NCBI RefSeq assembly: GCF_048773025.1
Contig: NC_133564.1
Span: 27,538,645 to 27,602,644, forward strand
Origin: Camelus bactrianus
Lineage: Eukaryota; Chordata; Mammalia; Artiodactyla; Camelidae
Reading direction: 5' to 3'
DNA: 64,000 nt
Below are positions 23,895 through 35,496 of the stretch, piece after piece. The stretch's first letter is position 1. Every line of letters starts with the position of its first letter. The notes under the pieces were generated by a model. It had not been told where the DNA came from and ran no database searches. It was given only the letters and a program-made list of their open reading frames with translations. Position numbers and translations under genes: made by a program.

Positions 23895-24005
23895 AGAAGC
23901 CAGGATTAGAAGGAAAATCTTCTACAGCACAAATCCAATCTCATAGAACATCTAGCATGATCATTTATGTATAATAGGTGCTCAATGACCATGTGCTGAA
24001 TGAAG
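23895..24005 (+). mobile_element. L2 3' end
   Basis: 'acatctagcatgatcat', 'ataataggtgctcaatgacc' and 'gtgctgaatgaagcc' match the L2 terminus with its TGAATGAA-type end. Confidence 0.6.
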
Positions 24006-24949
24006 CCATAAAAGTCAAGCAAAAGCAATGGACATCATGGGATTCTACCCTGGGAATTATCATTTCCTGATTTTCCATCCGCAGAGCATATGTTCGTAAC
24101 ACACTCTGTTTCCAGTTTCTCTCATACCCTTTCTCATTCGGTCTTTCACCGCTAACTATATAGCTCCTCCCTAAATGGAAAAAGAAAACTTGTATCTTTC
24201 TTTACTTCAAAAGGTGTTATGATTGGTTTAGACATAAAAGAAACTAATATAACAAGATAAAATGGGGGGTTGATGATTTCACTGATCTTTATTTTTTTTT
24301 TTTAGCTGTCCTGTTTTAGCAAAATAATTTCGAGGTGGTTCAAAAAATATAATTCCAAGAGAGAAAATTGCTTTAAATTATGCTATCTGTTTCAAGCTGA
24401 GTTACACTTCATTCCATGGTTAGCTAGTTGCTATATGAAAGTAAATACTTTATAGTTACTTTAATCTTCTTGCCACATCTTCATGCAGAGGAAGAAATCA
24501 TTTACCAAGCCATGGAATATCACTGAAAACAATCCAGGAAAGTCATATCTTGTCTTTAGGAAAAGTGATGCTTTGTGTTACTGTTTCACTACTACTTGTA
24601 GACAGTTCTTTCCCTGCCTAAGATCTGACCAGAAGTGTTGGAGCCTTTTATTTGCAATTTTTCTTCCCTTCAGGTAACTTTCCATTGAATTATTTCTCCA
24701 ACCCAGTGGCAATGTTCCCAGTATCCAGCATGAGCTGTTCCAGCCAAACTCTTTGCCATATTCACTGAACAAAAGACATTCTGTGTTGGAAGGTGGCTTT
24801 ATGATAGGTACATGTATGTCCAGAGAATGTCAATCAATCGATTTCTCTTGAAATTGACAAAGCAGAAGGCAGCTCATCTTCCTAGGGCTTGCATAAAATC
24901 CTGGCCTTCTCATGATTGCAGGGAGTAACTTATTATTGTAAGGAGGAAA
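24006..24949. other. No gene or recognised repeat
   Basis: Overlapping frames on both strands at 24483-24772 lack domains. A T-run lies at 24292-24303. Confidence 0.4.
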
Positions 24950-25370
24950 TATTTTTCTCAACCCTCTTAGGGTCCCTGGCTGGGAATGAAAATTAAACTG
25001 ACAGACAGGTTGACAGGAGAAAAGCATAAAAATGTATTTAATATAAGGTTTACATGACACAGGAACCTTCATAAGAAAATGAAGACTTGAAGAAATGGTT
25101 AATCCCTAGTATTTTCATGCTAGATTTGATGAAGAATGAACAGTCATGGAAAAATGTGATAGGTCAAAGGGTATGTAGGAAGTGTAATACACCAGTGGAA
25201 ACAGTAAGGTCTCTTTCAGAGTGACCTTCCTGCTTCTGTTTTCTCAAACTCCTTCAACTTAAGGTATTCAATATGCCAAGGTACCCTAGTTTGGAGTAAC
25301 ATGTCCTGAACCACATCATTATCTTTGTGTTCATATCTGTCCCTAAAAGCATCCCTTTCTAATGGTAGCT
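24950..25370 (-). mobile_element. Endogenous retrovirus-derived fragment (fossil), antisense
   Basis: 'gacaggttgacaggagaaaa', 'gcataaaaatgtatttaata' and 'ggtttacatgacacaggaac' are phrases I associate with antisense ERV LTR/internal sequence, and a partly similar block occurs at 48.8-49.5 kb. No open retroviral reading frame. The family is uncertain (ERV1 likely). Confidence 0.45.
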
Positions 25371-25729
25371 ATGAATAGAACTCACCTGAGAAGTCAAGAC
25401 AATGAAATGGTAATTAAAATGCAGACAGAGTCACAGCCTACACTTGTCACAGTATACAAGATTTGTAGGCGAATTTCCCAGTTGGTGCTATAGATTCTGA
25501 GCTTAGACAAGAGGTTCGAGTTTTGTTGCTATTTTTGTTTGTTGTTATTTTTCGAGAGAGAAACTATCTGTAGGTAGAGTTGAAAACAATTCTAAGACCT
25601 GTTTCTTTAGATCCTATGGTGTCAAAAGACGTAATATCACTCCCAGAGGGACAAAAATCGATTCTTGTGTGGTGAAAAAAAGTTACATCTATGTAATGTC
25701 CACCAACAAAACATAGAAGGCTACAAATC
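25371..25729. other. Unassigned, between ERV-like pieces
   Basis: May belong to the same fossil element as its neighbours. Nothing else seen. Confidence 0.35.
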
Positions 25730-26105
25730 AGGAAAGCGTTTATTTGGGGTCTTAGGTATCGCAATGTGAGAGACACAGTAAAACCGAGAGTGTTCCAGAG
25801 AAGAGAAAAAAGTCAGGCACTTAGAAAGGCAAAAAGCACAAGGTTGCTAAAGTTGCCCAGCAGGAGTTATGACTGACTTTGTTGTAAGGAAGAAAGTATT
25901 TGTCCTTAAGGGATAGGCTGACACATATTAAAGGTCTGATATGTATCTTGAGTTTCTGGAACACTGGGCAGATGTTCTGGATGCCTGTGTTAATTTAGAT
26001 TCTATCTGGGCTGAGACATGCATAAGTCACACTCCCTCAGTGGCCTTCCATCTCCACCTTAGGAGGCTGTCTTAGCAAAATGGACTCCATATTGATTTTC
26101 CTTTT
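25730..26105 (-). mobile_element. ERV-derived fragment (fossil), antisense
   Basis: 'gcgtttatttggggtcttag', 'agagaagagaaaaaagtcag', 'aaaggtctgatatgtatc' and 'ttagcaaaatggactccat' read like an antisense retroviral LTR. Broken, no coding capacity. Probably part of the same old insertion as 24950-25370. Confidence 0.45.
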
Positions 26106-26585
26106 ACAATAGATACACACAGATACATATGTATATGCACACACTTAAACATATATATTTACACATGAGTATATTCTTTTCACCATACAAGAATCAATTT
26201 GTTCATATTTATAATAATATGTATTATTATATAAACAGAGTATATCTGTAATACTAAAATTTCATGGAGGGTACATTTAAGAAAAAATTGTCTAAAATGC
26301 TTCAAAGAGGGAAAATAAAGAAAAATAAGGACTGAGAAATACTGCTTTAGATAGAAAGCTAAAGAAAAACTAAAAAAGAGATAAAGATTGTTCAAATGAA
26401 AAGAACCAAGTTAAAACTGAGAAAGGATAAACCTGGTGCCAGAAGAGAAAAGACCTTGTTTTTTTTCAAAGAACTGGGAATAACACAGCATTTTCAGTTT
26501 AGGGACGTAAGTAAGGCAGACCAGCAGGTTAAACCAGTAACTCCAAAACTTAGGGCTAGAGGTGGACTCTGCTAACAGAAAGAGG
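26106..26585. other. No gene; AT- and A-rich
   Basis: Alternating TA/CA-rich DNA at 26110-26240, then A-rich sequence. Nothing recognised. Confidence 0.4.
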
Positions 26586-27216
26586 TGTGAAAGTCAAGAT
26601 CCTTTGAACTCTAACTTGCCTGACTTAATTGTTTCTGCAAATCACGTACCTTCCAAGTGAAACAGAGCAGGACCCTGTGGGGTCCTCCTTGGTACAAATC
26701 CTTTCCCTGTGCCCTGTTTCTAGTGTATAGGACACAGGCTTCATTCAGCCTCCTAGACCTTCCCTGAGCTCCAAAGGGCAGATTCAAGCAGTTGCTAATG
26801 GGGGAAAGGAGGGAGTGTAGAAACAAGGGAGGAAGTCAGCATACAACAGTGCAGCCAGGGCAGGGTCTTGGTTCTCCTCAAGGAAGACACAACAATAGCC
26901 TTGAACTCTTCTGCAGGAACTAAGGCCCCCGCCCAGGTGGAGGATGGCAACTTCAGACTGAGCACAAGGGTCCTGGAGCACCACCCTGTTACCTCACCAC
27001 CAGCCGATCGGAAGAAAGTCACACACCCTGCAGCCCTCACCCCATTTTTGCCTATAAAAATTTTTCCCCCAAAATCATTGGGGAGTTTGGGTTTTTCAAG
27101 CAGGAGCCACCTGTTCTCCTTGCTCAGCCCTGCAATAAACATTTCTCCGCTCCAGACTCTGACATCTCAGTTTGGCCTCACTGTGTGTGGGACACATGAA
27201 ATTTTGTCCAGTAACA
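26586..27216 (+). mobile_element. Solitary ERV1-like LTR (fossil)
   Basis: About 630 bp starting TG and ending 'taaca'. It has a TATA-like box at 27053-27060, AATAAA at 27134-27139 and a GT-rich end ('cactgtgtgtgggacacatg') in U5 position. 'ctgttacctcaccaccagcc' is nearly identical in wording to the LTR at 61.6-62.2 kb, so both are one family. No retroviral interior adjoins. The open frames over it on both strands are by-products. Confidence 0.7.
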
Positions 27217-27220
27217 CAAG

Positions 27221-27738
27221 TGTCACATAGCTTAGACAATGTCACAGACCCCTTTAACGACCTCCCTGCTGCTAACACCTGTGACATATGGGTTGCCGTA
27301 GTAATAGTTGCTTAATTTGTTTTTCAGGAAGTTAGAGTCAGCTCCTGCCCAGTTTCAGTTTGAGCCAGTTAAGACTATTTAGAACTACAGACTCTCCCAC
27401 TGGGCCTGGGCAAGTGTCGGATGGATGACCTTCAGATGTCAGAGAGCCCAAAAGTCTACCTTCAAATGATGCTAAAGCCACCTCTTTCTGAACATGCCTC
27501 CCATAAAGAAGCATGTCACTCAGGGCAGCAATTACCTTTTTCCTGCCTCCAGTCACCCTCCCCTGTGCCTCCGACTACCCTGTACTCTTCACCCCTTACC
27601 TGCAGGAAGGCAGATCTGAGACTTATTCTCCTGTCTCCTCGCTTGGCTGCTTCATGAATAAACCCTTTCTCTGCAACAAACCTCAGTCTCAGCTATTGAA
27701 TTGCTGCCCATCGGGCAAATGAATCTGGTTTGGGAACA
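27221..27738 (+). mobile_element. Second solitary LTR (ERV1-like fossil), directly after the first
   Basis: Starts at a TGTCACA (27221, or the repeat of it at 27240) and ends 'tgggaaca'. 'gcttggctgcttcatg' leads into AATAAA at 27657-27662 and a U5-like end with 'attgaattgctgcccatcgg'. The sequence differs from the LTR just upstream, so this is a different family in the same orientation, not the two ends of one provirus. Confidence 0.6.
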
Positions 27739-29341
27739 CTTTTATTATGGCTATCATAAATAAACAAATTCCATAAAAGTAAGGCTATTCCAAAAACTCC
27801 ACTCCTACCAACTCCAAAATTTCTATCGTATGATGATACAGAGATTGGGAGAAATTATGTATAAAATTATGAGAGATTTTGCTTCAGTCAATGTGGAAAT
27901 TTGTGGGTGGGCTAAGAAGTTTTTGCCCATAATGTTTTGAACACTGTCTGCAAAATCAAGCTGGAGCAGCTGTTTGCAAGACAATTGTATTTCAGAAGCA
28001 GAGGAACCTTCCTCGCTGGAAGTGTAACGGTGGCAGTGGCAAAGATGAATGCTCCAGGAAAATGTTCTCTTTCCTTCCACATGAATGCCTCCTGTCCTGA
28101 GGCCTCTCAGGAGTAGACACAGGATCCTTTTCGGGGCAATCAGCCCTATTCAAAGATGTCAGCAGGGAGTCAGGAAAGAGGCACTCAGCCAGTGGAGCTG
28201 CCTTTCTCCCTCAGGGAGGATGCAGCTCTTTGTAGGTGATGAGAAGAAGGTGTGATTCTCACATTTAATGAAATCCCTGAAATTTGAGGCTCTCAGTGAA
28301 CATCTGGTAGTGATAGAGAAACTCTTGGCAGGCTGTGTTCCTACTGCTGGCTGGCTGGATGGGTCAAAGGGACTTCGTGTCCTCCTCCCCAGTCAAGGTA
28401 GCATTAGCCACCGGATCAGTTCTATTCACTCCAGCAGGGGAAAAGCAGGCAGAGGAACTCCGCTCAAATGTGGGAGACTCTCCTGACAGCTGACTCCTGC
28501 TGTCCCCAGCCTGTACCCTCTAATCGGGGAGCTGTTCAATTATGTTCAATGAACCCTAGCTAAGCAATTAAAAAAGCAAACAGTTCCTGAGAATGACATG
28601 GCTGGGAAAATTGATAAATTCGCCTTTGCTTGTGACTCAAGGCAAGGGATAAGCTGTCTAAATGTTACCTTGGAGTCCGGCTTAGGTGAGCTTTAACAAG
28701 GGTGTATCTTTCCTAAAGGGAAGGGGCTGAAATCTACAAAGGGTGATGTGAAATTTCCCCTCGAACAATCAACAATCATTCCAGCTCTCTTGCCCTCTCA
28801 TTTTCCCCTCCCAGTCAAAATTGCACCTTTCTGGTGGTGATGGCAGGTACTACTGCAATTGCTCTGATTGGCTAGCCTTCCTGTAATATTCCATGCCTCA
28901 CCACACTGCTGCTTTTCCCGTTAGTAATTGGGGTTGCTATGATTGCAAACTGATAACATGGCTAGTTATTTCCTTGGTCACTGCCTCTGTCTTCTATTCT
29001 CAGTCCTTTTCCTCTCCCCTCTCCTGTCTGATTTCTGTCCCCTTCAAATGACTTGCAGGCTTTTCAAAACAAGAATCTCAAAAACAAAGGATGCAAGCAG
29101 GACACAGAGGGACAGAAGGGAGCCTGAGATGGCCAACCTCTTACGGGGAAAGGGCTGTGCATGGAAGGAGTCATAGATCTCTGAGAACAGTTTTTTCCTA
29201 CCAGTGGAGCTGGTAATAGATACATTTGTATTTTGAGAAAAGACTGCTGTTATAGTGTATCAGATCTTTAAAATAATAGTTGGCTTTGACTTAAGAGATA
29301 TCATGTTCAAAACCCTAACGTTAGAAGAGAACCAAAGATGG
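27739..29341. other. No gene; candidate conserved block at 28490-28760
   Basis: 28490-28760 is complex, well-mixed sequence with 'gcaattaaaaaagcaaac' and 'ttgataaattcgcctttgc', unlike the repeats around it; possibly regulatory. The open frame at 28268-28486 has no recognised domain. Nothing else seen. Confidence 0.3.
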
Positions 29342-29499
29342 GTGTAAATACTGTATAGCACAGGGGATATAACCAACACTTTACAGTAACTTTAAATGGA
29401 GTATAATCCCCAAAGTATTGCGTCACTATGCTGTACACCTGAAACTAATATAATATTGTAAACTAACTACACTTCAGTTCAAAAAGAAGTGTGTAAAGA
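29342..29499 (+). mobile_element. L1 3' end (cetartiodactyl type), short 5'-truncated
   Basis: 'ctgtatagcacaggggatat' through 'gctgtacacctgaaactaat' and 'attgtaaactaactacactt' is the L1 3' UTR end. A near-repeat 'gtgtaaata' (29342-29350) and 'gtgtaaaga' (29491-29499) flanks the body as a likely target-site duplication. Only about 140 bp were inserted. Confidence 0.85.
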
Positions 29500-29529
29500 T
29501 ATTACATCTTGGAAACTTTAAAATTTTGA

Positions 29530-29695
29530 AAAAATACCAGTGTCATGTGTACAGCTTAAAAAATAGGGTACAACCTAAGTGTTAACTAATAGTATTAGCT
29601 AAATAAATCATGGTTTACTAATGAGGTCATTAAAAATAGTTATGACATTTATAGCTATTAATACTGAGTACAGTATGCTAAATATATATATATAC
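29530..29695 (+). mobile_element. Older L1 ORF2/3' UTR junction fragment
   Basis: 'gggtacaacctaagtgttaa', 'agctaaataaatcatggttt' and 'gaggtcattaaaaatagtta' match the end of an old L1 ORF2. It ends in TA/CA-rich sequence. Confidence 0.55.
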
Positions 29696-29934
29696 ACACA
29701 TATAAAAACAAAAAATACATACATATATGCTACCTCTAGATGGTAGATTAATGAATAAGAGAAGAGGTCTCCCTTCTTTGGGGTCACCCTTTCAGCTGTT
29801 ACAGGATCCCATGCCTTTGTGAAGCTTCTTGCATTAATAATACCTCTTAGGAACATCTACACCCAAGATTCCAGCTCTTTACTTGCTGACACATGATAAT
29901 CATGAAGTAACTAAAAAAAAATGTGGACTAATCA
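29696..29934. other. No gene
   Basis: TA/CA-rich stretch, then plain sequence. The 82-codon minus frame is membrane-like only because of its AT-rich composition. Confidence 0.4.
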
Positions 29935-30024
29935 CTCAGGGCCTGACATCCTCCTTTGTCTAATGAGGGGGTTTGACCAGATGATCTTTCAAAGTCTTTC
30001 CTCCTCTCACGGTCTATGATTCTC
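29935..30024 (+). mobile_element. MIR3 fragment
   Basis: 'cctttgtctaatgaggggg', 'tttgaccagatgatctttc' and 'ggtctatgattct' match the MIR3 3' half. Confidence 0.7.
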
Positions 30025-31845
30025 TATGTTGTAATTATTAATGAGGGACCCTTATGGAGCTTTGTTTTGCCTTTGGGTCGCAGAGACAGGCGTACGATTA
30101 ATCTATTTTTAGTGACTGGCTCTGTCAGCAGCCCTCAGATGACAGAGGTTCAGGGAGGTGCCCTCCCACCTAGTCACCCACACACAGAAGTCACCTTGTC
30201 TGTGAGGGAGGAGAGAGCACCCCCGACACACAAGCATCATGAAATCCAGAGACCATTTAAAGGTGGTACGTTGAGACAGTGTTCCTCTGAAGTTCAGATG
30301 ATCCTGAGCCAAGTTAAAAGTTGCCATCAACTCTGGCTCACTGGTGGCAGCCCAAAAGTTTGCTTCTCTTCAAGATGAAGAGACACATGAAGCCCAACGA
30401 GAAGTTAACTGAGGTGTACAGGGTGTGTCGTGGACATGTACACGTATGTGTGTGTATGTGAGGACAGGTGAGAATTCTGTTGTCCTTGCCCATATACACT
30501 GCTCTCACCTTTCCTTCCAGAAAATTCTCTGGAATTGAATGCTTATTTTCCCCATCCCAATACATATACGGCTTCCCCTTTCTGTACCATAAACACACTT
30601 TCCACCAGAAATTACCCTTCACTGGTGTCATGCCCCACCTATCTGGCCACCCTGAGATCCTTAGGTGATGTTGCAGGATAGAACGAGCTTTAGTGACCGC
30701 TCCACATCAAGGCACCAGCTCCCCTGGGTTGGGGCTGGATTGAGGATGGGACTGGTGGGGCACACACTTCTCTTCTGCTGCACGTGTTCAGCTCTCATAA
30801 ACCCTTCTCTGCAGTGTCTTTGACTTAATTTGATACTTTTCTACTTCAAGTCTCTTGCTGTTTGGCTGCTCAGTCCTGAGCCAGTAGGCACCACAGAAAC
30901 TTCCAGACAAGCCTCTTGCCTTTCTCACTTTTCTTTAACCATGTGAAAATTGCCCATTTTCCCTTTTGAACATCAGAGATTATATATTCTCACCATAAAA
31001 AGCTAGTTGATATATATTTTCTATATAAATATCACATTTGTATGTTGTGAGTCTAAATATACATATGTGTGGATATATATATATGTTTCCCAGAATAGGC
31101 TCATGATGATCACTGGAAAATTTCTGCACTATGAATCCCTGCCCCTCCTACAACTTAGAGATTCATGTTCAATTTTACATATCAAGGGAACTGAAAAATC
31201 CTGCAGTCAAACCTGTTAATTTTGTTTGATCCAACTCCGAGTTTGTTGGTTTATGTGTTTAACAGCATGCAGAACTAATACTTTGCAGGAAATATTCAAA
31301 AACATCACAATAGAGAATCAAACAGAACATTATAGCTCCAAGTCACAAAGGCTTAGGTTCTAAAGACAGTGCCTAAGGTGAAAATCTCACAGGCAAAAAT
31401 ATTTCAAACAATGGAATCACACTCACTGTGGTGAGACACTCGCATTAACGGTAGCAGGAAGGACCCGAGATTGACAGATGGACCCCTGTGTCTGGTCGCT
31501 TAGTCATCTGCGGACATATGATCACTGAGAGGAACAGTGGGATGAACCACTGCTGATCTTAGATAATTTTTTTCCCTGTCTGTTCAAGTGCATATATTTG
31601 ATTTTTAATACATTAAATGTATACATGATGCAACTTCAGTCTAGTCCTTTGAATGGCCAACAAATTCCTTTTATGTAGAAATACAGTTAATCTTACAAAT
31701 CACTTGTATAACCTTCTCACATATATTTGAAAGCCAATCCTTGGCAGCACTGTGGAGTTGAGAGCTGGCATCATTCTTGGACTTTTATACTCCTTTTTCT
31801 ATATTATACTGTCTTCCCTAAATGCTCAGCCTCTCACCCTCTAGT
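30025..31845. other. No gene; no clear repeat
   Basis: The 120-codon plus frame (30016-30378) begins inside MIR3 sequence and has no recognisable domain. An LTR-like 'ctcataaacccttctctgca' near 30797 is discussed under rejected items. A short TA run lies at 31073-31084. Confidence 0.4.
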
Positions 31846-32062
31846 GAAAAGAGCAGAGGATTTGGAATCAGAAGACACTGAGTGAGTCTTAGCTATGTCA
31901 CTTCTTAGCTGCATAAATTTGAATAAGCCACTGAATTTTTCCCTTGAATCTCAACTTCATCAGTAAAACAACAGATTGCTGTTATCTGACTTAGAAGACT
32001 GTAGACAGAAATGAGATAAAGGAAAATATATTGTAAATGACCAACATCTATATAAATGGCAT
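31846..32062 (+). mobile_element. MIR SINE, sense
   Basis: 'gaggatttggaatcagaaga', 'tatgtcacttcttagctgc' and 'caacttcatcagtaaaacaa' follow MIR order to the 3' region. Confidence 0.8.
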
Positions 32063-33464
32063 TTGTGTTTATTTTTCTTCAGCTACCTAGAGACCCCACT
32101 GTGTTTCCTAATCTAGCTCAAATGTGTAAAGCAGTTCTATTCAAACTGCTCCTTTCCCCATCTTTCATAATATCAAGTACCCTCTGCTTCTTACTCACAG
32201 CTAATCGTGCCCAACAGAAGCAAGCTGATAAAACAATGTAAATCCAGATGAAAATTACAATGAGTAAAGTGACATAAACTGTAGTCTACTCTCTGAAAAG
32301 GGTTGCTTTGAAAGAAACAGAAAGGACACTCTGGTGAAATTCAGGGCAGCTGAGGCATACAGGAGGGATGTTCAGTTATCATTCCCTGCACTCTGCAGAT
32401 CACGCCTCACAGACGCTCTCTGCTCCACACGCAGCGCCCCTAGAACAAGTGAGAAAATGCCCCCAGGTGTCCATCCCAGATGAACACTGGCTCTTAGCAT
32501 TTGAAACTGCCGCGAGATGCTTTAACTCTGATATGGCCAAAGAATCTAAGTTCTCAGTCATCAAACTTGTTGTCAGTGCCAACACACAGATCAAGAATAA
32601 AAGTAACATGACTCTGAAAGTAGATGTTGAATATTTTTCCCTTTAAATGCCCAAGATTTACTTATTCATCTGCATTGCCGCAGTAAACCTTAGCGAAGTG
32701 CTTTCCAGGGGGCAGTTTTCCTTTCACATTTGAGGGACACCTTTATAGTCTGCCTCGGACACTGTGCATTCTTAGCTTCCAAATGACTGCTTCCAACTTT
32801 CCAACCACTTTGGCTTTTCTAGCGGACTAGACTTTAAGTAAGCAAATCGCTTTTTTTCTGTGAAAAAAAAATGATGGGCTTATTATTATTTCCAATTGCC
32901 TCCAAATACTTATTTCTCTAATGACTTTTTCTGTATTTTCCTTTTCAAACAGGAAAAAAAAATGGGTACTTTTTTATTTTGTTTTTACTCTTTTTTTAAA
33001 TCACCAAGTCTATATATTTTTGTGGCTAGATGGAAATAAACCTCCAAACAGTAATATAAATGTTAATTCTCATTTCTTTAACACTTTACCCAGTTGGGAA
33101 ATAGATATTCTGGAAACAGACTTCACTTCTTCCCCTAGACTAGGGAGATGTGACAGAATTGTCAATATACTTTAAAGTTCTGTAACTATTTTTTGTTTTT
33201 TTGTCTTAGTTTGGTTTGGTTTCTCTCTGGGAACCAAGCTTTTCTTCTTCTTCTCTAAACAATATATTTGATCAAAGTTCAACTATTTTTAGCAAAGATT
33301 TACATTACTTACTCATTCACATATGTCAAGCACATAGTTGATAAGATCTCTCTTTATTCAATTCATGAGTAGACCCCTGATCATTCAGCCTCTGAGCAGA
33401 CCTATGTCTCATACATCTGTTATCTATGGCCTTGAGTGTGCAAATTAATTGAGCCATAACAACT
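32063..33464. other. No gene or recognised repeat
   Basis: The 92-codon frame (32368-32646) has no family match. Frames at 32921-33175 come from T-rich DNA. Confidence 0.4.
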
Positions 33465-33480
33465 AAGACATAATAGTATT

Positions 33481-33520
33481 AGACGAGATCAGGTGTTTTC
33501 AGGGTGGTATGGCCATAGAC
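33481..33520 (-). pseudogene. 5S rRNA-derived fragment (first ~40 nt)
   Basis: The minus strand reads as nucleotides 1-40 of 5S ribosomal RNA: 35 of 40 positions match by eye, including 'ggccataccaccctga' and 'gatctcgtct'. It starts exactly at the 5' G of 5S. It is flanked by a 17-bp near-direct repeat, 33465-33481 and 33521-33537 (14 of 17 match), beginning 'aagaca'. Full-length 5S is about 120 nt; the rest, including the internal promoter, and any poly(A) are absent, so it cannot be a working gene. Confidence 0.85.
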
Positions 33521-33537
33521 AAGACACAATAGTTCTA

Positions 33538-35323
33538 AACTAGCACAACCTATGAGGAGATCTCATGAAATATACCATTTGAGATGAGCTCTTCGTTTGT
33601 ATTTAAAGACCATAACAGATCTAGAAATAGTTTTTTTAAAAGCCTGCCTCTTGAGAAACTTCTAAATTAATTGAGAAGAAATGCAGATGTCAGTGAACAT
33701 GAACAAATGTGCAACTAATATGAAAATATTAACTCTTTGCTATCTAGTATTGTTTAAAATGGAATATTCTGGTTAAATGCTTATATTTATCAAAGAGTTA
33801 TCTTCCATTGGTTTCCAGGTAGTAATTCCAAAATCCAGTCTCTCAATTATTAAGCTATTTGATGTTATTGCTAAACATAATGGTACTGTACATCTTCTGA
33901 AATGCCAATTAAAAGAAAGTTATGATTAGCAGAATATCAGATAAACAGGACTATAGGATTTGGCATAAAATCATATAATGCTGTACTAAGCCTTGTACGA
34001 GCCTTTTGTATGTATAACTGTGCTTGTATCTACATCAAAATACATGCACTGACATACATGCACATGTACTTATAAAACAGCAATCACATGGGATGTTTGT
34101 ATACATGTCAGTGCAAGAAATTAGTCCTTTCAAAGTGTGTAGCCTATGGTTTGATGGGAAACTACAGCTGCTTTCCACAAAAAGTTATCGTCTCTGTGAC
34201 AGTGTGGCTTATCTTCTGTCTGGTTTTGCAGTGTTTCTGACAACTCTGTTCCTTTGCTGTGGTTGTTTCTCAGTTACCATGTTGTACTTCTTAAATCCGC
34301 AAGAAAGAGGAACTTCTCTTCCTACGTGAATCTCATACCACTCCCCTTTATTTTTCATTTCATTCTTGGCATTGTCATAAAGTGATAAGCACCTGAGAAA
34401 TGCAGCCGTTAATCGTTAAATATGGTAACTCCAACTGATAGGGAAATTCAGAAAATTTTCTTAATCCATTTCCTCTGTAGTTTAGGATGTTAATGTAAGG
34501 TTATCTTTCAGTTGTGGATATAAATAAGTACCCTGAGCTTCCAATATTCTGTGCATATTAGCACCTTGAATGTTCAGGGAAAATGTTCATTGTCCGTACC
34601 GCATTGCCTGACAAATACTAATATATGGAAACACGTCTATTACAGAGATAATGAGTATCTCTTTTCTAACATCAAAAAAAAGGCGCTTTGAAGTCTTCTT
34701 TGTAGCTTCACATGTATTTTCATAAGTTCTAAAGATGAGCAAACTTACTCAGGGTCTTTTGGCTTCAGTTTGAACCAGGTCCAGGAGGTAACTGGTCAAA
34801 GAGGAAAAGCTGGCATCACTGGTGCTGGCGTATTATTATCTTGGTGCCTGAGCTCTGATGAATGCCATTCAAGGAGGCCAGATGTATCAGTCGAGGAAAG
34901 AGCCTGAAGAGGGACATTATTATCATTGATGCTCATTGCTGATGTTGACACAATCATTATGAGGAATAAGGAAATCTGCCAAGAGATCACAGACCGCCAG
35001 CTACTACAATAGAAAATGTCTTAACAACGGGGAAAAAAAAAACAAAAAACTGGGACATGTCCTCTGGAAAGAATAGAATCTTATTCAAGGGCAGAACTAA
35101 TAGTACAGAGTCAATATGAATGAAACAAAAATATTGGTTGAAGGCTGGTGAACATACTTGGAGAAAAAGATGTAGCCTAGGATGATAAAATAAAAATGCC
35201 TACTTATCAGAGGCTTTTTCCCCTTATTATGGGATAAAACTCAGATCCACAAGGCTAAACCACATAATTCAAAAAATTTTTACTACTGTGAGAAGGTATT
35301 GGCTTCTAGATTCAAAAAGCAAA
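33538..35323. other. No gene; candidate conserved block at 34770-35010
   Basis: 34770-35010 is complex sequence with repeated 'attattatc' and 'attgatgctcattgctgat', distinct from flanking AT-rich DNA; possibly conserved noncoding DNA. The 101-codon frame at 34024-34329 resembles no known protein. Confidence 0.3.
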
Positions 35324-35355
35324 ATTCTGATGAAAAGAATTCTGAAAAAAAATTT

Positions 35356-35402
<47 letters not shown>

Positions 35403-35496
35403 GTCTGTGTATGCATAACTGAATCACTTTGCTGTACACCTGAAACTAACATTGTAAATCAACTACACTTTAATAAAAAATTATAAGATTATGATG
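35324..35496 (+). mobile_element. L1 3' end (cetartiodactyl type), 5'-truncated
   Basis: 'gaaaagaattctgaaaaaaa', a long TA tract, then 'aactgaatcactttgctgta', 'cacctgaaactaacattgta' and 'taataaaaaa' form the L1 3' terminus. Near-repeats 'attctgatg' (35324-35332) and 'attatgatg' (35488-35496) may be the target-site duplication. Confidence 0.88.
35362..35401. repeat. (TA)n microsatellite in an L1 3' UTR
   Basis: About 20 TA units at the place where this L1 family carries a TA-rich stretch. Confidence 0.95.

Noticed and set aside
26795-27230. 115- and 120-codon frames on opposite strands
   Set aside because: Both fall within a solo LTR with clear TATA and polyadenylation landmarks; not genes.
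30016-30378. 120-codon open frame, plus strand
   Set aside because: Starts in MIR3 sequence and has no recognised domain or splice context.
30640-30840. LTR-like end with 'ctcataaacccttctctgca'
   Set aside because: Resembles the polyadenylation region of ERV1 LTRs, but no TG start, U3 or U5 end could be found.
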